DNA from: Bacteroidales bacterium
Lineage (GTDB): Bacteria > Bacteroidota > Bacteroidia > Bacteroidales > UBA932
Length of the DNA stretch: 64,000 nucleotides
Direction of reading: 5' to 3'
NCBI GenBank assembly: GCA_017429205.1
Contig: JAFRPH010000002.1
Coordinates: 1-64,000 of the forward strand
The position numbers and the translations under genes are program-made. The notes beneath the pieces were generated by a model. The model ran no database searches and had not been told where the DNA came from. It worked only from the letters and a program-made list of their open reading frames with translations. Below are positions 1 through 10,100 of the stretch, one piece after another. Every line of letters starts with the position of its first letter. The first letter of the stretch is position 1.

Positions 1-97
1 GCTTTCCCAGCCGTTTCTTTCCATAACCGGTCTGTTGATACAGCGCTATGACCCGCTCATAGTACAGTTCCCGCTTCTTCGTTTGATAAATAAACAT
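1..97 (-). CDS. Partial transposase-like HTH protein, N-terminus only
   Basis: An ATG at 97 on the minus strand opens a frame that runs off the left edge of the window. The 32 visible residues are rich in Lys, Arg and Tyr (TKKRELYYERVIALYQQTGY) and resemble the N-terminal helix-turn-helix of insertion-sequence transposases, which bind the element's terminal repeats. The rest of the gene, including any DDE domain, lies outside the window, so the family is inferred only from this short stretch. Its position at the edge of an AT-rich accessory region fits a mobile element. No terminal repeat could be identified. Confidence 0.4.
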   Translation of the reverse strand, partial: MFIYQTKKRELYYERVIALYQQTGYGKKRLGK

Positions 98-557
98 CGT
101 TAACTCGTGCTTTACGAGTCAACTTTTTTCAGGGAAAGACAACCACGACCGGGTCACTTTGCGGAGGAATCTCCACTATGCGCTATTTTGCATTTTTCAT
201 CCTTTTCTCAAGGATGGCTTTATTGCGTTTGAGCTGTTTATCCGTTTGGATCTTTCTCAAATTCGTTAGGGAGAATAGCTTGTGCGGCAGTTACGCGATA
301 GCTATCCTCACTCTCTTTGGTGGAAATTCCAAAGGAAAGTGTCTCCTCCCCTTGCGCTCCTACGAACATGACCAACCTGTTCTCCACAATGCCTCCTGGA
401 GCGTATTATCAACGGTACAACGCTCACCTTGGACCGAATCCTGCAGCACAGTCACGTGCAGGGCGGAAAGGAGGGTCCTCCCCTAGCGGGTCCCGTCGAG
501 AATTGAGAATTCATCCAAACTACGAGAACCATTTACGTTTATCCCAAACAAAATAAT
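98..557. other. Gene-poor stretch with possible decayed coding remnant
   Basis: No convincing intact gene lies between the partial transposase-like start and the hip terminator. On the minus strand 238-369 encodes 43 residues of normal composition (MFVGAQGEETLSFG... ending DPNG), but the frame is closed by a stop 21 bases upstream of its ATG and has no recognisable family. It could be the tail of a degraded accessory gene. Plus-strand open frames here (178-486, 317-556) have compositions that do not look like protein. Confidence 0.3.
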
Positions 558-582
558 GGGAGACCTATGTCCGTGGTCTCCC
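558..582 (-). terminator. Hairpin downstream of hipA
   Basis: A perfect 8-bp inverted repeat GGGAGACC/GGTCTCCC with a 9-nt loop lies 40 bases after the hipA stop. On the minus strand it is followed by ATTATTTTG, a modest T-rich tail. A second 8-bp repeat, TCTCCGAT/ATCGGAGA (611-618 and 629-636), spans the hipA stop codon itself. Confidence 0.55.
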
Positions 583-621
583 AGAAAAGAAGGTTAAATG
601 ATGTCATCATTCTCCGATGAG

Positions 622-2163
622 TTATTTTATCGGAGATGTAGGAATAAGTTTACTAAAAGCTTGCTGGAAAATCTGAGCCTTTTTCTCTCCAGACATAAGA
701 TTAAATCCATTATCAACGATTTCCTTATACAGAGGCTTACTGCGTGTTATGACAATCCTCCTCCTTTTAGCATTGATGGTAGCCCAAAGATGGATGTTCC
801 CTTTCGTGGTCATTACAAATTGGATATCACTCAGCTCCGTATCCCCAATCCGGGTGGAAACCTTCTCAATAGGAAGATCTTTGGCCCTTCCAAGTTCATT
901 CAGCGTCGTTGAAATCATTTCGGTGTAGTATCCATTGATTCCATTTGCATGAGCATACTCCTCGAACTTCAACGAGACGTTCCTGATGTCGTTGATGATG
1001 GATTCCGGCGCCTTGATGTCGTTCTGAATCGCAAACTGAATGAGATCGTCCTCCGTGATTCCCGTATACTTGCCACGAAGCGACATACAATGCATCCTTT
1101 CCGGAGAAACAGCATTGTCGGCAATGATGAACATTAGATCATAGGCGGGCGTCAAATGCCACTTGTAATTCTCATCCATCATGAATGAGAAATTCTTCTT
1201 GTGGTCATCCGTGTTGTTCATCAGGAAATTGAACACAGTCTGCCTGAAGAGGTTAGTCATTTCGGCGGGCGGAATGTCTATTTTCCGGCAAGTTCTGAAA
1301 AGGTCCTCGTAGCTGTCGGCATCAGGGTCAATGGCAGCAAGCGTTTGGGTGAGGATCTTCTTTCCGTCCTTTCGGTCAAACCTTTCGGTCAGGAAATGCT
1401 TGATACCATCAATCTCCATGAAACGCGAGGGCATCATCGGGATTTTCGCATCGATGGCCAGGTCATAGTACGTCTTTTCAATCTCGCTGATGGTATACCT
1501 GGGATCGTTGAACTTGATAATGCAGTGTTTCCAATCTTTGTCCGTTGCAGTCTTGCCAGAATGGATCGTATGATCGGGCGCGATGGAAATAATAGCCTTC
1601 TTCCGGCTTCCGCCGGGGGAAGTCCCAAGCGCCGCTATGTTGTTGATAGTAGCGTCTTCCCGCTTTATGGATTCTTGCGACAACTGCTCCTCAATGATGA
1701 GGGATTCCTTGTAGAGCTCGGCAATATCGATTTCCTTATCCTTATAAAAGTCCGGATCCATCATGGGGGCGAACTCAAACGCTCCCATGGCTCGGTTCCC
1801 GATGAAGGACAATTTGGTTATGGCTGTCTTTTCCGACTCCGGAATACCATTGTCTTTGAACCATTTTTCGAAGATCAAATTACCCCATGCATCGGGAAGC
1901 GAGTCGGCAAGGAAGGGAGGCAAGCCCTGATAGAGTTTGCCTGACGGATCCGCATCCCTCATGGATGGACCATATATCGCCTGCCTGGTGGAGTTGTCGT
2001 CCTTGGGGTGTGTTATCGGACACAGGTCATATGCCTGATTGAAATACTCGGGAGAGAAAAAGAAGTAGGACTGTTTCTTTTCCAGGTTCCAAGTAAGCGT
2101 TCCGATTTCTTTTCCCCAGAGGAGCACCCTGATCGAGTTCCTGATGTTTTTAATCTTTGCCAT
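622..2163 (-). CDS. hipA: HipA-family serine/threonine kinase toxin
   Basis: This 513-residue protein is a full-length HipA-type kinase. HipA enzymes phosphorylate a cytosolic target (glutamyl-tRNA synthetase in E. coli) and cause growth arrest or persistence; the target here is not known. The N-terminal HipA-coupling region is followed by a glycine/serine-rich nucleotide loop (GTSPGGSRKK, about 180-189), the catalytic loop NNTDDHKKN (about 316-324, Asp and Asn of the kinase active site) and the metal-binding motif PAYDLMF (about 339-345). All key residues are present, so it should be active. Its ATG overlaps the 3' end of the upstream HipB-like gene by 14 nt, so the two are translationally linked. 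Codon use is more AT-rich than the housekeeping genes in this window, consistent with transfer. Confidence 0.93.
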   Translation of the reverse strand: MAKIKNIRNSIRVLLWGKEIGTLTWNLEKKQSYFFFSPEYFNQAYDLCPITHPKDDNSTRQAIYGPSMRDADPSGKLYQGLPPFLADSLPDAWGNLIFEKWFKDNGIPESEKTAITKLSFIGNRAMGAFEFAPMMDPDFYKDKEIDIAELYKESLIIEEQLSQESIKREDATINNIAALGTSPGGSRKKAIISIAPDHTIHSGKTATDKDWKHCIIKFNDPRYTISEIEKTYYDLAIDAKIPMMPSRFMEIDGIKHFLTERFDRKDGKKILTQTLAAIDPDADSYEDLFRTCRKIDIPPAEMTNLFRQTVFNFLMNNTDDHKKNFSFMMDENYKWHLTPAYDLMFIIADNAVSPERMHCMSLRGKYTGITEDDLIQFAIQNDIKAPESIINDIRNVSLKFEEYAHANGINGYYTEMISTTLNELGRAKDLPIEKVSTRIGDTELSDIQFVMTTKGNIHLWATINAKRRRIVITRSKPLYKEIVDNGFNLMSGEKKAQIFQQAFSKLIPTSPIK

Positions 2164-2443
2164 GCCTTATTCTTTGTCTCGGTTTGATGGCGTACGGAGA
2201 TTCGGGCTGCAAAGGAATCAATTGGTCCGCATTCTCAATGATTCCCAGGTATCTCATCAATGTAAGGACTGTCGATAGCGTGACATTGGTCGCGCTTCCC
2301 GCCTCCAACCTCTGGATTGTCGGTAGCGAAACACCCGTGTTGAGCGCCATTTCTCTCTGCGTTATCGAAAGATTGAGACGATACTGTTTCAACCGTTGCC
2401 CCATTATGGAGATAATCTCTGTATTTGATAATTCTCTTAGCAT
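2150..2443 (-). CDS. hipB: HipB-like XRE-family antitoxin/repressor
   Basis: A 97-residue helix-turn-helix protein of the XRE/Cro type, with the HTH at about residues 25-50 (SITQREMALNTGVSLPTIQR). HipB-type proteins neutralise the HipA kinase and repress their own operon. The gene precedes and overlaps hipA in the usual antitoxin-first order. The listed ATG (2443) lies only 4 nt beyond a strong -7 promoter box, so the mRNA is either leaderless or translation begins at the internal ATG at 2404 (residue 14, MGQRLKQ), which would still keep the complete HTH. A palindrome at 2489-2512 is the likely operator. Confidence 0.88.
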   Translation of the reverse strand: MLRELSNTEIISIMGQRLKQYRLNLSITQREMALNTGVSLPTIQRLEAGSATNVTLSTVLTLMRYLGIIENADQLIPLQPESPYAIKPRQRIRHGKD

Positions 2444-2447
2444 AATA

Positions 2448-2479
2448 CAAAGTTAAATATATTATGTTTTATATGCAAA
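2448..2479 (-). promoter_or_regulatory. Promoter of hipBA (Bacteroidetes type)
   Basis: On the minus strand TTTG (2476-2479) is followed after exactly 20 nt by TAACTTTG (2448-2455), a full match to the Bacteroidetes -33/-7 consensus. Transcription is predicted to start at or within a few bases of the hipB ATG at 2443. Confidence 0.75.
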
Positions 2480-2488
2480 TTTTGCTTT

Positions 2489-2512
2489 AATACATAATAT
2501 ACTTTATGTATT
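2489..2512. promoter_or_regulatory. Probable HipB operator palindrome
   Basis: A perfect 9-bp inverted repeat AATACATAA-6 nt-TTATGTATT lies just upstream of the hipBA -33 box. A further half-site, ATTATGT (2461-2467), falls between the promoter boxes. Autorepressed toxin-antitoxin operons usually have such palindromes at the promoter; binding by HipB is inferred. Confidence 0.6.
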
Positions 2513-2559
2513 ATTAATCCGAGAAACACTCCTCGAAAAGAGCCCTCCCCATTGTCTCA

Positions 2560-2781
2560 TCATTGCCAATCCCGCAAATGCGGCTTTAAGAACGCACCAT
2601 TGGATTCATGGTCGTGAAGCGCTACGGCGTTGCCACTCCCGTACGCCAGCACGCGGTTGTTCCCCAGGTGGTCCTTCAGGTACCAGACGTGCGAATACGA
2701 GACGCCCGGGCCACCCTGGGAGGTGACGGGGGTGTAGTATCCGGCGTCGGTGTGGACCATGGTAGTGTAGAAACAGCTCAT
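2560..2781 (-). pseudogene. Orphan RHS-core fragment
   Basis: The 73 residues repeat part of the RHS core of the larger gene at 3686-7132: both contain a VHTDAGYYTPVT or IHTDAGYYTPVT block and WYLKDHLGNNRVLA. After LHDHE the match is lost, where the complete copy continues HYDPFG, and no C-terminal domain follows. The DNA of 2630-2770 is clearly similar to 4650-4790. Its ATG overlaps the stop of the preceding gene by 1 nt (TAATG), so it may still be translated. Displaced partial cores of this kind are typical leftovers of C-terminal toxin-cassette exchange in RHS loci. It carries no signal peptide and is unlikely to be functional alone. Confidence 0.7.
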
Positions 2782-3689
2782 TATTGCTTTGCTATCACAT
2801 CAGGAGGATTATTGAAGAGGACCAGTTCCCAAGTCTTTATGCTGTCGACCTCTTCGTGCTTGTCCATGAAATCCTGCCAATGAGCCTTCACTGCATCCAA
2901 ACGGCCCTGATCAATAGCCTCTTCTGCGGCTATCGTTCCCATAATGCTCGTTGATTCAAATGGTTTACCTCGCTCTTGATAAAACAGTTGAACGCCTTCC
3001 AGACACGACAAGTCATAATGAAAAGCCCCGCTTCTGGTCATCGTAAATGGGATTAACACGGGCATAGTCCAGTCTTCTTCTTCGACACCATCCCGAAAAT
3101 AGTGGATGGTAACAAAGTAACGGAACTTCCGAGTAATATCCGAGCCGACAGGTGGTGCCTCTTCTCTAAGAAACAAAAGGAGTCTACCATCCTTGTCATA
3201 GCACGAAGAACCAATCCAACTCCTAAAGTCATCATAGTCATATTTCAGCAAATCTTCAGGGCCGCCAACACATTGGATCGTTCCTCTCTCTTCCGCAAGA
3301 GAGAACAAACATGTGTCGCCGGAAACGGTAAGTTCATTCCTGCTGTCATTGATCAATTCGGTAAGAACGCTATCCCTCTTTGCGAGATATATAGCCCTGA
3401 GGTTTTCGTCCGTATAGGCTCTCATATCGACGATTTCCCAGTTATAAGAAATACTATGATCAGAATCGAATCTGGCTATTTCCAAACAGAAATCAAGAAG
3501 GTCTTGTTTATCATCTGGATAACGTCCATAAGCAGTCCTATACGAAAAAATATAATCAGGGAGCCCCTCCCATTGCATTTGATCGTGCACTTTGTAAGCC
3601 TTCCCGTCTTCAGCGATATAACGAATCTGTCCTACCGTAGGAAGGCAGAATGCAATTACCCCAAAAACAACAAATAGTACTCTTTTCAT
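2781..3689 (-). CDS. Exported protein of unknown function; candidate RHS immunity protein
   Basis: A 302-residue protein with a clear signal peptide (MKRVLFVVFGVIAFCLPTVGQ, cleavage near residue 21) and no recognised domain. The mature part is acidic and rich in aromatic residues. Its ATG overlaps the RHS protein B stop codon in an ATGA, so the two are translationally coupled. Position directly after the variable C-terminus of a polymorphic RHS protein is where immunity genes sit, and like the toxin-tip segment it is AT-rich compared with the RHS body. That role is inference from context; export to the periplasm would fit immunity to a toxin acting there or on the surface. It could equally be an accessory structural protein. 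Confidence 0.6.
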   Translation of the reverse strand: MKRVLFVVFGVIAFCLPTVGQIRYIAEDGKAYKVHDQMQWEGLPDYIFSYRTAYGRYPDDKQDLLDFCLEIARFDSDHSISYNWEIVDMRAYTDENLRAIYLAKRDSVLTELINDSRNELTVSGDTCLFSLAEERGTIQCVGGPEDLLKYDYDDFRSWIGSSCYDKDGRLLLFLREEAPPVGSDITRKFRYFVTIHYFRDGVEEEDWTMPVLIPFTMTRSGAFHYDLSCLEGVQLFYQERGKPFESTSIMGTIAAEEAIDQGRLDAVKAHWQDFMDKHEEVDSIKTWELVLFNNPPDVIAKQ

Positions 3690-6600
3690 GGCATCCTTTT
3701 TAGTATCTCATTTGAATATAGAGCGTTAGGGAAAAGATTAACACAAGCTTTAAGGAAATTTCTTGCATTTTGCTTGTCAAATTCTAACTGAAGGGGCAGA
3801 AATCCTCCCTCACCCTTCCACGTATTCCCTTTCTGTGGATCGTATGCCTTTAGCCAATAACTTGACGCTTCCTTACTAACATAACTACCACTCCCTTGAG
3901 GCTCTAAAGGTAAATTATCTGGATGAAAAATTGCGGCTCTGAAATATGGGATATTATTAAAAGTAGTATGCAAATACGAGTCTGAACCTGGTAAATCTTG
4001 ATTCCTAAGAGTACTAAAATTCTTACCCTTGTAGTAGACTTCATTGCTATTATAAATACGACATGGCAAACTCTCAATATAAGTGAGGCATTTATTGTAA
4101 GTCCAATCCTCTTCGGATAGTAAATCTGTAAAAAACGTTTTGATTAAACGATCAACGACGTTCCAAAACTGTGCCATGGTAGGAGTGCCATTCTGATCCC
4201 AAAGCATTTTCACTCCGAACAAACTATAGTAGATATTTGTGTTTGGATCGCGGAAAAAATAACCTTTATCTTCTACGCTCTTATACTTTTTCTTATCATC
4301 ATCTGACATTGCTCCTTCTGAATACACATACTCAGTTTTTCCGCCTTCAAGAGTACACAAATACCACTGCATTCCATCCGGGTCGATAAGGTTGACAGGA
4401 TTGCTGGCACAATAAGCATACGGGCTGATTGAATAGTACTTCTCCGCCAACGGGTCCATCGTCGTGAAGCGGTGGAAAGCCGGTGCCATTTGCCGGGCTT
4501 CGAAGTCGTAGGTCGATGTAGTGGTGTTCCACTCCTTGCCGCCGTACTTGTAGGGGCTCTCGGTGGCGCCGGAGGGGAAGGAGGTTGTCGTGCCGCCCGC
4601 CACGGCAATCTGAATGCCGAACGGATCGTAGTGGTGAATCTTCAGCGCATTGCCGCTTCCGTCCGCCAGCACGCGGTTGTTCCCAAGATGGTCTTTCAGG
4701 TACCAGATGTGTTCGTATGTGGGGTTCCCCGCCCCGGAAGGAGGCGTGACAGGGGTGTAGTATCCGGCATCGGTGTGGATCATGGTCAGGGAACCGTCTT
4801 CAAGCCTGTAATTCGCTGCATATTCCGTGCCCGTGGATACGTTCGCAGAGGTTGTCTGTTGGACGTACAGTTTTTCCCCGTCGGCGCTGTAGACATATTT
4901 AACCACGTCTCCAGCAGACGCTACATACTCCTTAGGAAGGTTCAGTAGGTTGTATGCCGTCACATTAAGCGTGTCTCCCAAGGCGTCCAGCACAGCCGTG
5001 CGATTGCCTGCCGCATCGTAGGCATAACCTTCCTGCAGCAGTATTGAGAAAGGAGAGGTTCTTGTCCGCACCCGTGCCGCCGGGGCGTTACCCGACGCGG
5101 CCGTCCACTGCTCTGAATAGGAGGCGGTCTCCCTTCCATTCGGGTTTCCGTTCAAGTCATAAGAGTATGTGCGCGAATAGTCGTTCTGGGAGACGACATC
5201 GCTGCCATAGGCTGCCTCAGTCAGCCGGCCAAGCGGGTCATAGGCATAGTCGTACCAGGTCGCATCCGAAGAGAGCGGATCGATCCGCCATTTGGAAGAA
5301 CTGATGTTCCCTCCCCATTGCCCGAGGAGAGTGCTCCCCGTTCTCGGGGTCTCATAGGTCAGTGTCTCCGAGAAGAGCGATCCTCCGATGCCCGTCAGCC
5401 AGTCCCGGACATTGTAGGCATAGCTGCTTGAAAGGGATGCAGGCCCTTGCGTGGCCCCTATTGCGCCCCGGGTCGTACCGTTCAGACGGCCGACGGAGTC
5501 GTAGGTGTTGTTTGTCAGTGTCACGGGCATCCCCCCGTCCAGGGCGTGCGTGGTATTCTGTAGCCGACCCCAGTTGTCATACTGGTAGGCATATGCCTCC
5601 GTATGCTCCTCCACTCCGGCTCCGTCATACATCGTCCTTCCAAGCGCCGTCAGGTCCCCCACGAAGTCGTAGCCCGAGCGTTCCTGTACGCGCCGGCCGG
5701 AAGGGTAGCCCTTCACGTGATGCACCACACGGCCGTGGTCGTCATAATACCAGGTCTCCATTACGGCGGGGCCCACATTCTGGCGGACCTCGCCCAGCGT
5801 CCGGCTCCAATGGCCGGTCTGGAGACCGGCCGCGCTCGTTTCGTACCTGACACCATAAGGCTCAGTAGCGGCCGGGGCAGTATATCCGTACAGGGATTCG
5901 CTCATCCCGCCCTCGTGCCCGAGGAATGAGTAATCGTCCCACCAGTTCACGGTGAGCACCTCGGCGTCCGCCGGAAGAGAAAGCCCTTCCACGGAATAAT
6001 CGTGAAGGGAGCCGTAGTCTCCATCGCCGTGGTTGCGGATGGCCCGTACCTGCACGCTGCCTAAGGGGTCGGCGAAAGCATCATAGCTCCCTGCCATGAT
6101 CCCTGTCAGGCATTCGCGCCCGAGGGCGTCCTGCAGCCGGAAGCTCCATTCTCCGCGCTCCCGCTGGTTCCCGTCCTGCGTGAGCACAAGGCGGTCGCCC
6201 TTGTCATAGATATAGTATGTCCAGGCAGCGCCGGGCAGTTTCTTCGCGATCATCCGGCCACGGGCGTCGTAGCGATACTGGAAGGCGAAACCCTCCACCT
6301 TGGGGTCGGTTTCCGAAATGCCGGGCCAGTTGCCCCAGCCGAAATACGCCGAAAGTTCCGGGGGCAAGACCGCCGTCAAGCGGCCAGCATCGTCATAGAG
6401 GTAGTAGGTATCCGCATAGACTGCCCCAGCCGAATTTGTCGCGGCTTTCGCCAGGCGCCTCTCCAGCACCACCAAGTCCCGCATGTCCTTGAACACCCAA
6501 AGCGTCCGCCCGTCTTCATCCTCAGTGCGCTCCACCATCAGGGAGCCCGCCGGCCACAAGTTGTCGCGGGTGAAGGTGATTCCCGTGTTCCCGGAGAGGG

Positions 6601-7132
6601 AAAACCCGAACCTGATGCAGTGCAGGGAGTCCGTTCCGCTGCTCTCGGTGTTGGCGAGGTAGTTGCTCTTGACGCCTTTGCCCGCCGTGTGCCAGGCCTC
6701 ACCTGGACCGGTCACCTTGCGGACCCGGTCCAGCGGAGAGCCGTCGTACAGTGTTTCGGAAAAGGGACATTCATCGTCATAATAGGATTGGGCCCCAGAT
6801 GCGAGCGATGCCGCGGATACCTGGCCTCCGGCGGCCCAAATGGCTATGGGATTCCAGGTGCGCGACACTCGTCCCAGGGAATCATACTCCGTCAGGTCGA
6901 CCAGGTCATCCGCGTTGGTCGCCGCATGACGACGGAGAAGCTGCACTGGCCGGCCGAGACCGTCGTGATACCGGATCTCCTGCCGGGCATAAGCCGTGCT
7001 GTCCGGATTAATGTGCGTTGTCTTCATCACGTAGTTGGACGTGCTCTGCTGGGCGCGAAGCGGCGGTTCGGCAAACGTTGCGAGCAGAAGCACGACTGCG
7101 ATGAGAATCCTTGAATATATATCGGTATTCAT
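3686..7132 (-). CDS. RHS-repeat protein B with variable C-terminal domain
   Basis: A 1148-residue secreted RHS protein. I chose ATG 7132 rather than the open frame's earlier start at 7192, because it opens directly onto a signal peptide (MNTDIYSRILIAVVLLLATF, cleavage near AQQ) and lies 4 nt after the previous stop. A DUF6443-type N-terminal region (QEIRYHDGLGRPVQLLRR) precedes many YD repeats (YDDAGRLTAVL, YDPLGRLTEA), then the RHS core ending DPLAEKYY...NPVNLIDPDGM. RHS repeats form a closed shell around a C-terminal effector. The last 227 residues after DPDGM are unlike the rest and are coded by distinctly AT-richer DNA (about 3690-4370), the signature of an exchanged tip. I do not recognise the tip's fold or activity. 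Confidence 0.88.
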   Translation of the reverse strand: MNTDIYSRILIAVVLLLATFAEPPLRAQQSTSNYVMKTTHINPDSTAYARQEIRYHDGLGRPVQLLRRHAATNADDLVDLTEYDSLGRVSRTWNPIAIWAAGGQVSAASLASGAQSYYDDECPFSETLYDGSPLDRVRKVTGPGEAWHTAGKGVKSNYLANTESSGTDSLHCIRFGFSLSGNTGITFTRDNLWPAGSLMVERTEDEDGRTLWVFKDMRDLVVLERRLAKAATNSAGAVYADTYYLYDDAGRLTAVLPPELSAYFGWGNWPGISETDPKVEGFAFQYRYDARGRMIAKKLPGAAWTYYIYDKGDRLVLTQDGNQRERGEWSFRLQDALGRECLTGIMAGSYDAFADPLGSVQVRAIRNHGDGDYGSLHDYSVEGLSLPADAEVLTVNWWDDYSFLGHEGGMSESLYGYTAPAATEPYGVRYETSAAGLQTGHWSRTLGEVRQNVGPAVMETWYYDDHGRVVHHVKGYPSGRRVQERSGYDFVGDLTALGRTMYDGAGVEEHTEAYAYQYDNWGRLQNTTHALDGGMPVTLTNNTYDSVGRLNGTTRGAIGATQGPASLSSSYAYNVRDWLTGIGGSLFSETLTYETPRTGSTLLGQWGGNISSSKWRIDPLSSDATWYDYAYDPLGRLTEAAYGSDVVSQNDYSRTYSYDLNGNPNGRETASYSEQWTAASGNAPAARVRTRTSPFSILLQEGYAYDAAGNRTAVLDALGDTLNVTAYNLLNLPKEYVASAGDVVKYVYSADGEKLYVQQTTSANVSTGTEYAANYRLEDGSLTMIHTDAGYYTPVTPPSGAGNPTYEHIWYLKDHLGNNRVLADGSGNALKIHHYDPFGIQIAVAGGTTTSFPSGATESPYKYGGKEWNTTTSTYDFEARQMAPAFHRFTTMDPLAEKYYSISPYAYCASNPVNLIDPDGMQWYLCTLEGGKTEYVYSEGAMSDDDKKKYKSVEDKGYFFRDPNTNIYYSLFGVKMLWDQNGTPTMAQFWNVVDRLIKTFFTDLLSEEDWTYNKCLTYIESLPCRIYNSNEVYYKGKNFSTLRNQDLPGSDSYLHTTFNNIPYFRAAIFHPDNLPLEPQGSGSYVSKEASSYWLKAYDPQKGNTWKGEGGFLPLQLEFDKQNARNFLKACVNLFPNALYSNEILKRMP

Positions 7133-7136
7133 CGTC

Positions 7137-10100
7137 TTATCGGTTTTTGTAGTTATACTGATACCCCTCCACCTTATTCCCGTCGTTATCATAAACTCCC
7201 GTCAGGCGGCCGAGGCCATCATACCGGTAGCTCTCCGTCACGCCGCGGGAATCCGTGCGGCTCAGCAGGTTGCCCGCCGCGTCCCACGTATAGCTCTCGA
7301 CCTGCGTCCCCTGAGGGAATACCCGCACGTGGTCCATCACTTTCCCGGCTGTTCCGGCCGTGAACGTTCCCGTTCCGGGAACCGTCTTGGACCGATAGGC
7401 CCAGGTCCCATCCGGCTGCCATTCCTGCCAGTCAATGACATAGGTCTTGTCAGGATACGGTGAGAAGTCCAGAGTCTTCACTCCGGTAAACGTTCCGCCA
7501 CCGTCGAACCCTTCTTGCGATCCTGTTTCCTCAGGACCAAAACTCTCGAAAAGGCATTCGTCTGCACGGACCTCGTTTAGTTGATTTTCCACTGAGGGAT
7601 ATGACACGTTGACGAAGCCCCATGAAGGGAGCGTTTGCGGAATGCTCCTCGGGGAATGTAGGGTTTCCGATGCCATGGGACCGTGGCCGGCGTCCTCCTC
7701 TTCTGCCTCCCCGACCTCCTCCTCGTCATCGTCTAACTCAGAGTAGCTCCCCTGCATCGCCGTCATCTGGAACATATGGTTTCCAGCAGGAAGGACGCCG
7801 GAGAAGAGCGTCTGGACCTCCAGCTCCTCATCCGGACCCAACGACGGCCAGTCCCAGCGATGTTCTGTTCCGAAGTCCATCCGCCACCATACGGTCCGGC
7901 CATATGCCTTCAGGAAACTCAGGAACACTTCGACGATCCCGGAGCGGCTGCAGTGAAACTCCAAATCGATGGAAGTACCGCCCGAAAGGATGTTCAGGTC
8001 GGACCATACCGAACCTTCAATCTCCACAGGCGTAACTGTTTCGCGGGTTCCGTTCCTGGCACCCTTGAAAATAGCGGCGGGATGGCAGCCGTCCGGGGTC
8101 CAGAAGTATGTGGTTGGAAGACCGGATCTGTCCTCGCCGAGAAGGAGGTTGCCGACTGCGTCGTATCTCGTAAAGGACAGTTCCGGTATAGAGCCATAAC
8201 GGGAGTCCTTTGCCTCCCCATCGAAGGCGTTGAACGAGACCGGTGTGACACCCTGGCCGAGAGCCGCTTTCCACTGCGCGGCAGGGACATACAATCCCTC
8301 TTCCTTTTTCCAGGTAGTCAGGTCGGCGGAGACGACCTTCTCTGATAGGGAGTCCTTCCTGAAGCGCATTTGCTCGACCGGGAGGGCGATCATATTCCGG
8401 GAAACCATTTCCGTATAGGGAGCGCCCTGGACGTCGCCTGTATAGGTGTAAGTGTCCCGTTCTGTCTCACTACCGACCATGCGTTTTGTTTCCGTCAGAC
8501 GGCGGTGGGAGTCATAGGTGTATTCCACCGTATCAACGTGCGGCAATGCCCCGTTGTCCGGATGCGTCGTAATGATGGTCCGTTTCTGATAGGGATGATA
8601 TGTAAAGACTTTCAAGAATGATTTCCGTCGCAGGGTATTCCTGCAGTGGCCGGAGAACTTGACAGCAAGCAGGCATTGGAGAGTATCCAGATAGTATTCG
8701 TTCTCTTCGAGTCTGACAATCGGATGGCCGTCCAGCGCAGAACGGTATTCCTTCCGCGTCAAAAGGCCTCTGGACAATTCCCATGATGTGTGGGGATTAT
8801 CCACGTCATCACCCTCATAATTCGAGTACATCTCGACACACGCCTTATCCGGGAATGATTCATGATTCGAGTAATGATGGACAATCCGACTGCCGTCCGC
8901 GAATATTTCCGCTACACGGCTGTATGTCACGTGAGAGCCGTCTGTCAGTGACATTTGATTCATCGGCATTTCACCGTCAAAGACGTACTCCCCTTCTTGC
9001 GGCTCCCCCGGAGGAAAGGAAATTGTCCAAAACAGGAAGTCATATCTTAACCCATAGCTTCTGAATCTGGTGGCTCCCTCAGAACGGAATATCGGTTTTC
9101 CGGCAAGTATTCCGGATGACCCGCCCAAGATGTCCTTATATTCAAATTCGCGGACTTCAGTTTTGCCATTTGCCACATCTGTCATTCGGTGGATCCTCAG
9201 TCCTCCGGCCTGCCCGGATTCTTGGACAAGCGTGAAGGGATATTGGCCCGCCACTTTGCCGTACCGGTGAGCTTCGTACTCAAAGTAGGTACTACCTCCA
9301 GTAGGATACTGTATGGATGTCAACATCTCAGCCTGCATAGATTGCTCATCAGTCAGGTAGTACTTCTCCGTTTCGTCCCTCTCGGTATTCCGGCTGTAGT
9401 ATCCCCACATGTCTGTCTGCTTCGAATTGTACGCAGGAAGTTTCAGTGAATTGTACGTGAATGAATAGCGGGCGTCATCATCCATGTACTTGCCTTTTTT
9501 GATTACCAGACTGTTCAGTTTCAGCCGCTCTTGCGTGGAATTCGTATAAAACAGATCTACTCGGCTGCTTTCTGTCAGGATCGAATGGAGTTTCCGATAA
9601 TGGTTGTTTTCGTGAACCGCATCCAATGTCAATCCACTCGCGTGATATACCAGCCGATTCCAGAGATCGACATCCTCAAACTCGGCGGCCAGTTCATTCG
9701 TAGGAGAAGAGAAGAACCAGATGTCATCCCCTTCCTTTATGGACCGGATTCGGGACAGGTACGACGGGGAAATGAGGGTGAAGTTGATATTCCCGGCTGA
9801 CTCGTTTTGAGTGGAATAAAGGTATCCGTCAGTATAAACTGTGTTTCCCGAGTAATAGAGAGAAGAATACTCAGTATAATGCCGGTCTGTCACAATGAGG
9901 GGAACGCCGGATTTCAAATAATCGAAATGAATTTCCTCCCCGGAAGGAAAACGGATGGTGGTGATGTGCCAGGTGTTGGCTGTGCGTTTCATGGGTCGAC
10001 GCATCCACTCTTGCCCGGGACTGATCCGGGAAATAAGTCCATAGGAGAATTCAATGGCACTGTCATCTCCGCCAAAGACATAGACAACCCCTTGAGAGTC

